This document shows positions 25,940-36,057 of a stretch of DNA of 55,678 bases, piece by piece (position 1 is the first letter of the stretch; each line of letters opens with the position of its first letter). The translations under genes and the position numbers were made by a program. This DNA is from Isotricha intestinalis (Eukaryota > Ciliophora > Litostomatea > Vestibuliferida > Isotrichidae), in the NCBI GenBank assembly GCA_023807065.1, contig JAJJLU010000396.1:1-55678 (forward strand), read 5' to 3'. Under the pieces are notes generated by a model. It was given only the letters and a program-made list of their open reading frames with translations, did no database searches and was not told the origin of the DNA.

Positions 25940-28666
25940 CTATATTTTTAAAGGTTTATTTATTTTTTCTGAAGAAGAATTTTTCCTATATATAGAAAAA
26001 ATACCATCTTTAAAATTAATCATTGTATTATTAGGTTTTTTATTTATTGAATAAGGATAATTTTTTTTTTTATTAAAAGGAGAATAAAATTGTAATTTTT
26101 TATTTATATTATCATTAATTTCAAAAACAGATTTAGAGCGTTTCATTCTTTTTAAATTTAAATTAATAATTGGAGATATTAAATTTGACTTATTATAATC
26201 CATATTATAATTATAAGAATTATTAAAAATCAATTTACTTAAATTTGGTAACATCTTACTTTCTGATCTTGATTTCTTTCTTTTTTTTTCAAACATATCT
26301 TCATTATAAATAATTTTTGATGCTAGTGATTTATGTTTTTTTTGTTGTAAACGTTTAAATTGAATTGTATTTTTTTTTTTCTCTTCTTTTTCTTTTTTTA
26401 AATATTCATAATATTTTGATTGTAATTCTATATCAGAAGTTAAATTATTTTCATTCTTATTTCTTCCTCCTATTATTTTTTTAAAAAAATGAGAATTTAA
26501 ATTTCTTAAATCATCCATTCTTAAAAAACTATTTTTTTTATCTATATTATTAAATTTATTTAATGAAAGAGGATTTTTTTTCTTAATTTTTTGTTTTTTT
26601 ATTGTTTCATTATCTTCATTTTCATCTAATTCAAATTCCAAATCATCATCTAAACAAGGAAAAGATTGAATTAAATTTAATGATTTAGTTTCATTTTTAT
26701 TATTATTTAAATTTTTTATATTATTTTTATTATTATTGTTATTCTTTTTATTTTTATTATTATTTTTTTCAACTAATTCATTTTCATATTTATTAATAAA
26801 AATATTTAATTTAGTATAATTTTTCATAAGAAAATATTGTTTTGTCTCCATATCAGTACTTAAGTCTTTTTGTTTATTATTATTATATTTTGAATGAAAT
26901 TTAGAAATTTTATCTTTTTTTTTTAAAAATCGAATAAAATTTTGAAACATTTCATTTTCAGTAATATTTTGTTTAGGAATATTTAAATTCCTGTGAGAAT
27001 TATTTTTCTTTAAAACTTTTTCTTTTTTTATATTATCTTCTTTAAATCTATTTGAGCTTAAATTATGATCACACAAATTTGAAAAATGATTTATTGGTTT
27101 TCTATTAGTTAAAACACTTTTTCTTCTTAAGTTCATTATATTTATAGGACGTTGAGAGATAGAATTAGAATTTATTCCAAAAGAAAAAGATGAAAGTATA
27201 ATATAAGCAATAGAATTTGCAAATTGAAAAAAAAAATGACAAATTTTTTTTAAACATAAATTTAAATTTATATTATCTAAATCAATTGAAAACTCTTTTT
27301 CTTTTAAAATTAATGTTTGAATATCATCTGATATTACTGAGTTTGTTCTTGGAATATTTTTTGATATATTTTTAACTTGGTTATATAAGAAATCCGCTAA
27401 TCTATTTAAAATAATATAATATTTTCTTATTTTTTCCTTTAATTCATCTTGTTCTTGTTTCTTTAATAATATAAGTTTTTTTATTTTTTTAGAATTTTTT
27501 TCTTCATATTTATCTTTATTTATCTCATAATTTTTTTCTTGAATAACAATTTTATTTTTAATATCAATTAATTGTTTATCTAAATTTGAATATTCAGAAG
27601 TTAATTCCATAATTTCACTATTTAAAAAATAATAATTTTGATTTAATTGATTTAATTTTTCAAACATATTATTATAATTTGAAATTACATTTTCTAAATT
27701 TTTAAATTGTAAAGTATAAAAAAGATTTTCTAATTTTAATTTGATTTGATAATATTCTTTCAATATTATTTTATTATCTTCAAAAAGACTTTTATTATAA
27801 TCTTTTCTGGATAAAATATAATGTTTATTTTTTTGAATTTTCATAAATAATTTTCTTAATTGACTTTCATATTTATCTTCTGACTCTTCCAAATTTTTTA
27901 TATTTTCATTTAAATTATTTATTTCTTCAATTTTATTATATAATTCTTTTTCTTGTTCAGCTTCTTTTTTTTGATGAATATATTTTATTATATTTAATTT
28001 TTGTTCTTCAGCGTTTAATTGAAAAATAGCATGATTTTGTACTATTTGATATTGAGAATATTGATTTGATATTTTTTCTTCAAATAATAATTCATTTTGA
28101 ATTCTTTCTATAATTCTAATGTGACAATCACTTAATCTTTTTTTCATATGTTTATAAATAATTAAATCATTTTCTTTAATTTTGGCTTTTTCTTTTAAAC
28201 GTTCAATTAATTTATCATGAAGCTCTGTAGAATTAACATAAATAGTATATTTATTCATTATTATATTCTGTGTATTTTCTATAAATTCTTTTATTTCATT
28301 TTTTTTCTTTTGAATTAAATTTAAATTGTCATTATATATTTTATTCTTTTTGTTTATTTCATTTAGATAATATTCTTCTACTTTATTCATATTTGCATAT
28401 TTAATATTCTTTTCTATTAAAAATCTAAAAAATTCATATTTAATTTCATCATTTAAATTTAATTCGTTTTTTTTATCTATTATCACTGATTTTTTTTTCT
28501 TTTTTATTTTAGGTTTCTTTTCCTTAATTTCTTCATTTAATATTATTTTATCTGATTGAGTATTAATATTTATCTCATCTAATTCTATTTTATTTGTTTG
28601 ACTTTGATTTTCTTCTATATTTTTTGTATTTCCCATTATATCTACATTCGTCAAATATAAAGACAT
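25940..28666 (-). CDS. Long coiled-coil protein, unrecognised
   Basis: A 908-residue protein without a confident family match. Residues about 55-440 are almost wholly heptad-like Lys/Glu/Leu/Ile/Asn sequence and should form long coiled coils. The rest is low-complexity and basic, with runs of Asn, Lys and Ser. No signal peptide, membrane span or catalytic motif is seen. The segment near 315-370 (Glu/Asn/Phe-rich helices) faintly recalls outer-dynein-arm docking coiled coils, but I would not name it on that. A cytoskeletal or ciliary structural role is the most natural guess. It ends in TAG, which shows that TAG is a stop in this genome. Confidence 0.7.
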   Translation of the reverse strand: MSLYLTNVDIMGNTKNIEENQSQTNKIELDEININTQSDKIILNEEIKEKKPKIKKKKKSVIIDKKNELNLNDEIKYEFFRFLIEKNIKYANMNKVEEYYLNEINKKNKIYNDNLNLIQKKKNEIKEFIENTQNIIMNKYTIYVNSTELHDKLIERLKEKAKIKENDLIIYKHMKKRLSDCHIRIIERIQNELLFEEKISNQYSQYQIVQNHAIFQLNAEEQKLNIIKYIHQKKEAEQEKELYNKIEEINNLNENIKNLEESEDKYESQLRKLFMKIQKNKHYILSRKDYNKSLFEDNKIILKEYYQIKLKLENLFYTLQFKNLENVISNYNNMFEKLNQLNQNYYFLNSEIMELTSEYSNLDKQLIDIKNKIVIQEKNYEINKDKYEEKNSKKIKKLILLKKQEQDELKEKIRKYYIILNRLADFLYNQVKNISKNIPRTNSVISDDIQTLILKEKEFSIDLDNINLNLCLKKICHFFFQFANSIAYIILSSFSFGINSNSISQRPINIMNLRRKSVLTNRKPINHFSNLCDHNLSSNRFKEDNIKKEKVLKKNNSHRNLNIPKQNITENEMFQNFIRFLKKKDKISKFHSKYNNNKQKDLSTDMETKQYFLMKNYTKLNIFINKYENELVEKNNNKNKKNNNNNKNNIKNLNNNKNETKSLNLIQSFPCLDDDLEFELDENEDNETIKKQKIKKKNPLSLNKFNNIDKKNSFLRMDDLRNLNSHFFKKIIGGRNKNENNLTSDIELQSKYYEYLKKEKEEKKKNTIQFKRLQQKKHKSLASKIIYNEDMFEKKRKKSRSESKMLPNLSKLIFNNSYNYNMDYNKSNLISPIINLNLKRMKRSKSVFEINDNINKKLQFYSPFNKKKNYPYSINKKPNNTMINFKDGIFSIYRKNSSSEKINKPLKI

Positions 28667-28900
28667 TTTTTAATTTTTTTCAAATAATTAATTGTTATTC
28701 CATAATACATAACAAATAAAATTCTAAAAAAATTTTTATTTTTTAAATATATAATATTAAATTGATATTATTTTATTTTTTTATTATAAAATTATGTAAA
28801 TTAAATTTATGCTATAAATTAATTATTTTTTTTAACTCTGATTTTACAATTTGAAAAGTAAAATTATTATATTCATTAATATTATTTCTTCATTGAATTA

Positions 28901-29551
28901 TTATTTATTATTTTTTTTCTTTTCACCACAACACCCTTTTTTTTCTTTTAATTTCAAATCTAATTTAATTTGACTTTCTCGGTCAATCTTAATATTTTCT
29001 TCTTTTTCTTTTTCTTCTTCTTTTTCTTCCTCTTTTTTTTCATTTAATTTTTTTAAATAAGATTCAGCTAAACTATTAAAGGCTAAATCAACACTTTCTT
29101 TATCTTTAGCACTAGTTTCAAAAAATAAAGCTCCAATAGAATCAGCAAATTCTTTTCCTTCATTAGTATTGACTTTTTTAGCTTCATATAAATCACTTTT
29201 ATTAGCAGCAATACCAAAAATAATTCCATCTTTATTAGCACACTCTAAAACATTCTTATACCAATCATTTAATTTTGTGAAAGATTCTCTTTCAGTTATA
29301 TCATATACTATTAAGGCTATATTTGTTTTTTTCATAAATATTTTATTAGCTGCTTTATATACTTCTTGTCCTGCAGTGTCCCATATTTCTAATGTTAATT
29401 CTTGTCCATTCATTTTTATTTTTTTTATCACTTTATCAGGTGCTGTTGTTGATTGATATTCTGTTTGAAAACTTGATTCATGATATTGAGAAAGAATACT
29501 TGTTTTTCCTACTTTTCCTTCTCCTACTATTATAAATTTTGCTTTTTCCAT
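28901..29551 (-). CDS. Rab-family small GTPase (Rab5/21-like)
   Basis: A 216-residue protein with all guanine-nucleotide motifs: P-loop GEGKVGKTS (10-18), WDTAGQE (57-63), NKSD (117-120) and SAK (147-149). The overall pattern places it in the Rab5/Rab21/Rab22 neighbourhood of membrane-traffic GTPases. Two details are unusual. The switch II residues after AGQE are Val-Tyr rather than the common Arg-Phe. The C-terminal double cysteine (GCCGEKKKNNK) is followed by nine more residues, so it is not a standard terminal CC or CxC geranylgeranylation site. A long Lys/Glu stretch precedes it. GTPase assignment is firm; the subfamily is a guess. Confidence 0.9.
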   Translation of the reverse strand: MEKAKFIIVGEGKVGKTSILSQYHESSFQTEYQSTTAPDKVIKKIKMNGQELTLEIWDTAGQEVYKAANKIFMKKTNIALIVYDITERESFTKLNDWYKNVLECANKDGIIFGIAANKSDLYEAKKVNTNEGKEFADSIGALFFETSAKDKESVDLAFNSLAESYLKKLNEKKEEEKEEEKEKEENIKIDRESQIKLDLKLKEKKGCCGEKKKNNK

Positions 29552-30090
29552 TTTTCTAAATTTAAGATTTTTTATGATATAATTTTTTTTCCACCAAATA
29601 TACTTTTTTAGAACATTTTAATTTTCTTTATTTTAAATTAATTATTAAATGTTTATCAATTTAAATTAAGTGAAAATCATTGGTATGCTAAGTCTTTTAT
29701 TTTTAATTTATTTTCAAAGTAATCGTTATAAAATCAAGGAATTAAAATTTTGGATGTTAGTAGAAAAAAATAATTATAGAAAAATAATAATAAAGAAGTG
29801 AAATAATTAATAATCATATAGGATAAAGAGAATAAAAACGAAAAATTAAAAACCTGATTCGAACATTTTTTTAATATAATCCTAAATAATTCATCAATGA
29901 TTTTTTTAATTATATAAAATAAGAATTATATCTTTTTAATTATTAATTTTCTATATTATATCTTTATTCAAAATTATTTAATCAATAACTAATTTATTAT
30001 TAGTTATTGTTTATAAGTTTATTTTTAATCAATTAATAATTAATTGAATTTATTAAAATATTAAAATTTTATTTTTATCTAATTGCTTGA
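29552..30090. other. Divergent intergenic region between Rab and bystin genes
   Basis: This 539 bp A/T-rich region holds both promoters. An 11-bp perfect inverted repeat with a 5-nt loop occurs at 29983-30009, about 80 bp upstream of the bystin start, but such repeats are expected by chance at this base composition. No RNA gene is seen. Confidence 0.5.
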
Positions 30091-31239
30091 ATGGCAAAGA
30101 AAAATTTAAATAATAAAAAAAAAGAAAAAAGACGAAATCCAAGAAAAAAAGTAATTCACGAGCATTGGAAATTTAAAAATGGAAGAATAAATAGAAAAAA
30201 GGAGAAGAAATTAATGGAAAAATTAAAAAAATCAAAAACTGAATTTCAAAAAGAAGAAGAGGAAATAGAATTAATAGAGAACGAAAAAAATTTATTTGAT
30301 TCAAAGGGATATTACATAAGTTCAAAAATAAAAGAAGAAGAAAAGAATATATTAGACTGGGATTTTGAAGAGGAAAAAATTCCAATAATAAACCAGAAAG
30401 AAATATTAGAAAAAATGAATTTAATAAATGAAAAACAATTAGATGCAAAAATAGTAACAGCATATAAATTAGTAGGAGAAATATTAAAAAATTATACTTC
30501 AGGACAATTACCAAAAGCATTTAATATATTAACATCAACAGAAAATTGGGAAGAATTAATAAATTTAACTGAACCATATAATTGGAGTCCTCAAGCAATG
30601 TATGAAGCAACAAAATTATTTTCAAGTTCAGAAATAACAATATCTTATATTTTTTATGAAAAATATTTATTACCTTCATTAAGAAATGATATTAGAATAA
30701 ATAAAAAATTAAATATACATTATTATAAAAGTTTAAAAAGAAGTTTATTTAAACCAAGTGCTTTTTTTAAAGGAATTATATTACCAATAAGTCAAAATTT
30801 AAAATTTAAAGAAGCAGCAATTTTCGGTTCTATATTAAGAAAATGTTCTATTCCTGTTAATCATGCTTCTGCTGCTTTAGTTAAATTAATGCAATTTTGT
30901 AAAAATGGAAAAAATGGAATTTCTTCTGGTGCTTTATATTTTATTAAAATTTTATTAATGAAAAAATATGCTATTCCTTTTCAAGTCAAAGAAAATTTTG
31001 TCAATTTTTTCTGTGATTATGAAAATTATCCTTTTAATCTTCCTGTTATGTTTCATCAATGTTTCTTACTCTTTGTTCAAAGATATAAAAATGATTTAAC
31101 TCTTAAAGAAAAAGAAAGATTAAGAAAATTAAATAAAAAAATAGCTCATCATTTAATTGGAGATGAAATCAATAAGGAATTAAATTATAATTTAAAAAAT
31201 GATAATCAGAAGTTAAATAAAAATATGCAAATTGATTAA
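30091..31239 (+). CDS. Bystin (Enp1/BYSL), 40S ribosome assembly factor
   Basis: A 382-residue protein. The N-terminus (1-70) is strongly basic and likely nucleolar-targeting. From about residue 110 the sequence follows the bystin domain closely: a region beginning TAYKLVGEILKNYTSGQLPKA, then WSPQAMYEATKLFSS, LLPSLRNDI, HYYKSLKRSLFKPSAFFKG and KCSIPVNHASAALVKL. Bystin/Enp1 binds pre-40S particles and is needed for 18S rRNA maturation. The length is close to that of minimal family members (yeast Enp1 and human BYSL are longer at the N-terminus). It is a housekeeping single-exon gene, with a start codon after an A/T-rich leader and a TAA stop. Confidence 0.95.
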   Translation: MAKKNLNNKKKEKRRNPRKKVIHEHWKFKNGRINRKKEKKLMEKLKKSKTEFQKEEEEIELIENEKNLFDSKGYYISSKIKEEEKNILDWDFEEEKIPIINQKEILEKMNLINEKQLDAKIVTAYKLVGEILKNYTSGQLPKAFNILTSTENWEELINLTEPYNWSPQAMYEATKLFSSSEITISYIFYEKYLLPSLRNDIRINKKLNIHYYKSLKRSLFKPSAFFKGIILPISQNLKFKEAAIFGSILRKCSIPVNHASAALVKLMQFCKNGKNGISSGALYFIKILLMKKYAIPFQVKENFVNFFCDYENYPFNLPVMFHQCFLLFVQRYKNDLTLKEKERLRKLNKKIAHHLIGDEINKELNYNLKNDNQKLNKNMQID

Positions 31240-31674
31240 TTAATAATCTAATAAAACGTTTTATTTATTTTTTTTTCAATTCAAATTATTCAAATTATTT
31301 ATTTTTTATATATTTAATCCTTTTCATAAAGATTTCAAATAAACTTTATTATTTATTAATGAAATGAGATTTAGCTTTTTTTATCTACTTACTTTATTAT
31401 ATTCTAAAATTAATCTATTAAAATAAAAAAAGAGATTATAAGTTTTATTATATTGATTGTAAAAAATAAAAATATACAATTAATTTTATTAAAAAAAGAA
31501 GAATATATAACAAGAAATAAAATATATCTTTATTGAATTGAATATGAAAATATATAAAATATTAATATTTATTAACTTTGTTGTTTTTATATATATTATT
31601 ATTTATAATCTAAAATATATGAATTGAATAAATATTTAACAAATCCTATAAATAAACATTGTAATTTCTCCAAT
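31240..31674. other. Convergent intergenic spacer
   Basis: This 435 bp of A/T-rich DNA lies between the 3' ends of the bystin gene and the LRR gene. No coding frame, RNA-like structure or repeat is evident. Confidence 0.6.
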
Positions 31675-33684
31675 TTATAAATTAAAGGCTATTCCTTCAA
31701 TATCCTTTATAATATCTAATGCTAATACAATATCAAATGAATTTTCTGATAAATCAATTTCTTTTATTGATCTTTTTCTTTTAATATTTTTTAATTCTTT
31801 TAATCCTTTTAGTGTTATTTGACATTTTTTTAATTCAATTTTTTTAATACTTTCATTTTTATTTATAAAATCACATATCACTTTCATTCCATTATCTCCG
31901 AATTGATTATTACTTAAGTAAATTTCTTGAATTTGAGTTAAATGTAATTTATTTAAGAATTCAAATAAAATATCAGATGAAATTTTTGAATTATTTAAAA
32001 ATAAGAATTCTAGTTTATTTAAAGAATTAATAAAATTAATTAAGATTTTACATTCATTCATATCTTTTATTTTAATTGAAGAAAGATTAATTTTATAAAA
32101 ATTATCTCCAAATAAACAAGAATTAATATCTTTTATTGTTGTTGGATTTTCACTTATATCTAAATCAGTTAATTCAGTTTTTAAAGCATCTTTATATTTT
32201 ATTTTATTTTTTGAAAGAATTAATTGTTTAACTTGAATTTTATTTAAAGGAAAATATTTACTTAGTTTATTATTTGATAAATCTATTTTATCATATATAA
32301 ATTTATTGGTTTTAAATCTAATATTTTGAAATAAATCATCTTCTAAATTTGAATTATTAATATAAATTTCTTTACATTCTTCAAAATTTTCAATCATAAT
32401 ATTTACTGAATTTATAAATGAATTTTTGATTTTTGAAATATCTTTAAAATATAATTTTTTGATTTGAGATTTAAATGTTAAAACTAGATTAACAGCTAAA
32501 TCAAAAATATAATCACATTTTCCATCTTTATCATATATAATCTCACCATATAATTCAATTGTATTTATTTCTTTGATATTATATTTTAATATAGAAATCA
32601 GATATAAACATTTTAAACCTGAAATTTGTTTTAAATTAATTTTTAATTTATTATTATAGAGAGTATATAAATCAGAAAAATTGAATTCTTTAATAAAATA
32701 GATATTACTATATTGTTCAATAAATATTTTACCATTTGAAATTATTTTTTCTATTTCTGTTAATAAATTTTTTTCATAATTTAAAATTTTTGAATTTGAA
32801 TGATTAATTGTATCAATGTTTTCATTATTTTTTTTCATTAAAATATTATTGTTAAAAATATCTTTAGATAATTTATTAATTTCCTCATTTTTAATTCTAA
32901 AAATAATATCATAGAAACACAAATTATAAATATTTTTTATATAAAAATCATTTTTAAAAATATTTGAATACATTTCAAAATTTGTATTTATTTCATAAAT
33001 AATATTCAAATAATTAAAAGAATTTTGATGAATATAATTTAAATATTCATTTTCTTTTTTTAATTCATTTAATTGTTCAATTTGTTTTTGAAGTTCTTTA
33101 ACTTTATTATTTTCAAATAATAATTCATTTATTTTTTTCTCTTTTAAATTTAAAGTTTCTTTATATTGATTTTCTGATTTTTCAGTAAAAGCTCTATAAT
33201 CCTTTAATTGATTTTCCAAATTTTTAATATTTTCTTTTAAATTATTAATTTCATTTTCTAAATTAATTTTTTCGTTTTTAATTTCTGTGATTTTATTATT
33301 TAATAATTTATTATCATTCTTTAATTTAATTTTTTCTTTATCTTCAATTTTATTAAATTGTATTTCAAATTCTTTTGTAATTTCATTTTCAAAATTTTTT
33401 GAATTTCTTTCTTTATCATATTTTTCTTGAAGTTCATTAACTGATTTTCTCATTCCTTCTAAAATTAATTTATAATTGTTAACTTCTGTATTTTTATTAT
33501 CTAATTCTTGAAAAGCTAATGATAATCTTTTATTATATTCTTCTATTTCTTTTCTTGAACTTTTTTTAGAACTTTTAGAGAATAATTGTGAATTTGAACT
33601 ATGTTTAATTGAAAAATCACATACTTTTTGTTGTTTAATATTTTTCTGTTTAATGTTATATTCCATTTTTTTAAAATAAAACAA
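31675..33684 (-). CDS. Coiled-coil protein with C-terminal leucine-rich repeats
   Basis: A 669-residue protein, family not recognised. Residues about 40-215 form a long coiled coil (Lys/Glu/Asn/Leu heptads). Residues about 440-669 contain degenerate leucine-rich repeats of the RNase-inhibitor type, for example cores LNKLEFLFLNNSKIS, IQEIYLSNNQFGDNG and IKKIELKKCQITLKG. There is no signal peptide or catalytic motif. Coiled-coil/LRR proteins of this sort are common in ciliates and often belong to the cytoskeleton, but that role is not shown here. A second in-frame Met six codons downstream of the first (at 33666) is an equally good start. Confidence 0.75.
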   Translation of the reverse strand: MFYFKKMEYNIKQKNIKQQKVCDFSIKHSSNSQLFSKSSKKSSRKEIEEYNKRLSLAFQELDNKNTEVNNYKLILEGMRKSVNELQEKYDKERNSKNFENEITKEFEIQFNKIEDKEKIKLKNDNKLLNNKITEIKNEKINLENEINNLKENIKNLENQLKDYRAFTEKSENQYKETLNLKEKKINELLFENNKVKELQKQIEQLNELKKENEYLNYIHQNSFNYLNIIYEINTNFEMYSNIFKNDFYIKNIYNLCFYDIIFRIKNEEINKLSKDIFNNNILMKKNNENIDTINHSNSKILNYEKNLLTEIEKIISNGKIFIEQYSNIYFIKEFNFSDLYTLYNNKLKINLKQISGLKCLYLISILKYNIKEINTIELYGEIIYDKDGKCDYIFDLAVNLVLTFKSQIKKLYFKDISKIKNSFINSVNIMIENFEECKEIYINNSNLEDDLFQNIRFKTNKFIYDKIDLSNNKLSKYFPLNKIQVKQLILSKNKIKYKDALKTELTDLDISENPTTIKDINSCLFGDNFYKINLSSIKIKDMNECKILINFINSLNKLEFLFLNNSKISSDILFEFLNKLHLTQIQEIYLSNNQFGDNGMKVICDFINKNESIKKIELKKCQITLKGLKELKNIKRKRSIKEIDLSENSFDIVLALDIIKDIEGIAFNL

Positions 33685-34098
33685 TTAAAAATATTAATAT
33701 TTTGATTATAAAATAAATTATCATTTAAAAAAATTAAGAACGAAAAAAATTAATTTGATAATGGAAAAAAAAATAAATTTTAAATGATTCTAAATAAATT
33801 TATTTTATTTCTCATACAATGAAGGATTTTGGAATTATTATAAAAAAAAAAAATAGACTTTTTTTCTTGAAAAATAACTAATGTTCGATAATTTTATTTT
33901 CATTTCAAATAATTTTGATTGTAATAAATATTTGTATTATTTAATATAATTAATCCATGTTTACCTTTTTAAATGAATTTCAATTTATTTAAAGAATTAA
34001 TCTGAATATTTCCATTTAAAATTGATTTTTTCTTCTTTCAAAAAATTGAATTTTAATTGATATATAAATATAATAATAGTGAAATAATAAATCAATAA
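33685..34098. other. Divergent intergenic region
   Basis: This 414 bp between two divergent genes should contain both promoters. It is A/T-rich with several long A-runs. No recognisable motif or RNA gene. Confidence 0.55.
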
Positions 34099-34962
34099 AT
34101 GAAATCTTGGAATATGAGATTCCTCCCTATTGTCTTATTATTAATTTCTTTTTTATCTTTGAGTATATCCTTCATTAATGTTTTAAAACAAAAAGATATG
34201 AAAAATGAATTTCAAAAAATTATAGCAAATAGAAAATTGGAAGGAAATATAATTCCTGTTCCTTGTGAAGATAATTGTACTGATTTAATTGTAAATTATA
34301 CTGATTTAATTGAAAGAATAAGAAAATTAGAACAGGAAAATTTAGAATTAAAGACAAATATTTCCTTTTTACAAAATGATTTTAATGTTATAGAAAAAAT
34401 TGATCAATTAGAAAAAACAAAATTAAATAAAACAGACATTAAATACTTATGTAAACAAGAAGATCTTAATAATTTTTATACCAAAAATGAAATTGATGCA
34501 GATTTTGAAAAAAAATTAAACACTTATTATACTAAAATCGAAATTAATGAAAATCATTTAAACAAAACAGAATTAGATAAAACTCTTAAGAGTTATTTAA
34601 AAAGTACAGAAAAAGAACAAATTAAAAATGAATTTAATCAAATACTTGAAAACTATCCAAATAGAACAGAACTTAATAAAATAATAGATAATAAATGCAT
34701 AATTAATGATTCATGCTCTGGAATTAATAATAAATTAAAAAATTATTATACAAAAGGAGAAATAAATAATAAATTTAATGAAACTATGAAAAATTATTAT
34801 ACAAAAGGAGAATTAAATACTAAATTTAATAGTTATTATACATCTACTTCAATAAATAATAAATTTAATGATACATTGAAAAATTATTATACAAAAGGAG
34901 AATTAAATACTAAATTTAATAGTTATTATACTAAAAATCAAATAGATAATAAACTTAAATAA
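34099..34962 (+). CDS. Membrane-anchored protein with phage-tail-fibre-like YTKxEI repeats
   Basis: A 287-residue protein. Residues about 7-28 form one hydrophobic segment that is either a signal peptide or a type II membrane anchor. A coiled-coil stretch (about 85-130) is followed by seven copies of a motif close to YYTKxEIxxKF, spaced 14-22 residues apart, up to the C-terminus. YTKxE(I/V)D repeats are a hallmark of phage tail-fibre shafts and related trimeric fibres. The last two full units are duplicated almost perfectly at DNA level. About nine N-x-S/T sequons (NCT, NYT, NIS, NKT, NRT, NDS, NET, NDT) suggest a lumenal or extracellular, glycosylated domain. A trimeric surface fibre is a plausible reading. 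It could be a transferred shaft domain or convergent low-complexity sequence; function is unknown. Confidence 0.7.
   Translation: MKSWNMRFLPIVLLLISFLSLSISFINVLKQKDMKNEFQKIIANRKLEGNIIPVPCEDNCTDLIVNYTDLIERIRKLEQENLELKTNISFLQNDFNVIEKIDQLEKTKLNKTDIKYLCKQEDLNNFYTKNEIDADFEKKLNTYYTKIEINENHLNKTELDKTLKSYLKSTEKEQIKNEFNQILENYPNRTELNKIIDNKCIINDSCSGINNKLKNYYTKGEINNKFNETMKNYYTKGELNTKFNSYYTSTSINNKFNDTLKNYYTKGELNTKFNSYYTKNQIDNKLK
34787..34931 (+). repeat. 55-bp perfect direct repeat, 90-bp period, in the fibre-like gene
   Basis: Bases 34787-34841 and 34877-34931 are identical, offset by exactly 90 bp (30 codons). Each copy encodes KNYYTKGELNTKFNSYYT. Identity at silent positions shows a recent duplication or active homogenisation of the shaft repeat. 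Confidence 0.9.
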
Positions 34963-36057
34963 AGAATAATTTATAATGAAATTTAAAAATTTTCGGTCAG
35001 ATTTTTTTTAAATCTTAATATTTTGGGATTAATATCATCATTTGAAAAAAATATTTTTCTAATTTTATTAGATTTTCAAAGACATATAATTTTTAATTTC
35101 GATATATTCCTTTGAAAAATTATAAATTCTTGTTGTTGACGTTTTCCATTGATTTCATTCTTATTATTATATATATGTTTATTTTTGAAAAAAACCCTAT
35201 AACTTAATAAATTTTTTAACGAAAACCAATGGAAAAATAAAAGAAATTAAATTGTTAATTAGTATTTATATTTTTTAATCTTTCTAAAACATAGAAATCA
35301 CCTGATAATATACTTTGAAGGGTATTTACTAGTTTTTCCTGAATAACTTAAAAATATTTTATATTTTTTTCCATACTATAAATATTTCATGTTATATTTA
35401 AATAAAAATTACTAATATAGATTTGTTTTATTTTTTTAAAATTGAAATCTCAATATTATTCAAATTAATTGCTTTAATAATATTAAACTCATTTTAAACT
35501 TATAATATTAAACAAATTAGAGAAAATCTTATAAATAAAGATCTCTATGGAATTATTTAAAAATTGATTAAAGAAAAAACTTTATAATCTAAAATTCAAT
35601 TTTAATGTTTTATTTAATTATTAAAGGAGAATTGTTAAAAAATAGTTTTAATTAGAATTTTTTGGGAAAATATTCCAGAAAATGAAATATCAAATAAGGA
35701 AATATATAATAAGTAATTATTTAACATGTAAATTTTTTTAGATAATAGTTAAAAATGCTTCAATATTTATAAAATTTGATTATTTATCATGAATATAAAT
35801 TTAAAACATTTAAAATAAGATATTTTAAAAATGAAATTTTTTATAAATCTTTCTTAAGAAAATCACAAAATACAATTTAAAAATATAATTGATTAATTAC
35901 ATTTTTTCAAAAATTCAGTATAATAAATTTTTTTCTAATTTTATTTAATATAATAAAATTAAATTTATAACATATAAATATTTGATTAAATAAATTTTAT
36001 TTTGTTATAAAACATCTTTTTTTACTTTAATTATATACCTTAAATAATATTATCAAA
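34963..36057. other. Long convergent intergenic region (1.1 kb)
   Basis: This is the second-longest gap in the window, between the 3' ends of the fibre-like gene and the GTPase gene. It is A/T-rich on both strands. A short inverted repeat (TTTTCCATTG near 35140 and CAATGGAAAA near 35228) could pair across about 80 bases but is too short to interpret. No convincing coding frame or tRNA-like cloverleaf is visible. Confidence 0.5.

Noticed and set aside
29850..29865. GATTCGAAC resembling a tRNA T-loop
   Set aside because: No matching acceptor, D or anticodon arms can be drawn in the flanking A/T sequence.
29983..30009. 11-bp inverted repeat upstream of bystin as a regulatory hairpin
   Set aside because: At this base composition several such repeats are expected in a window of this size by chance.
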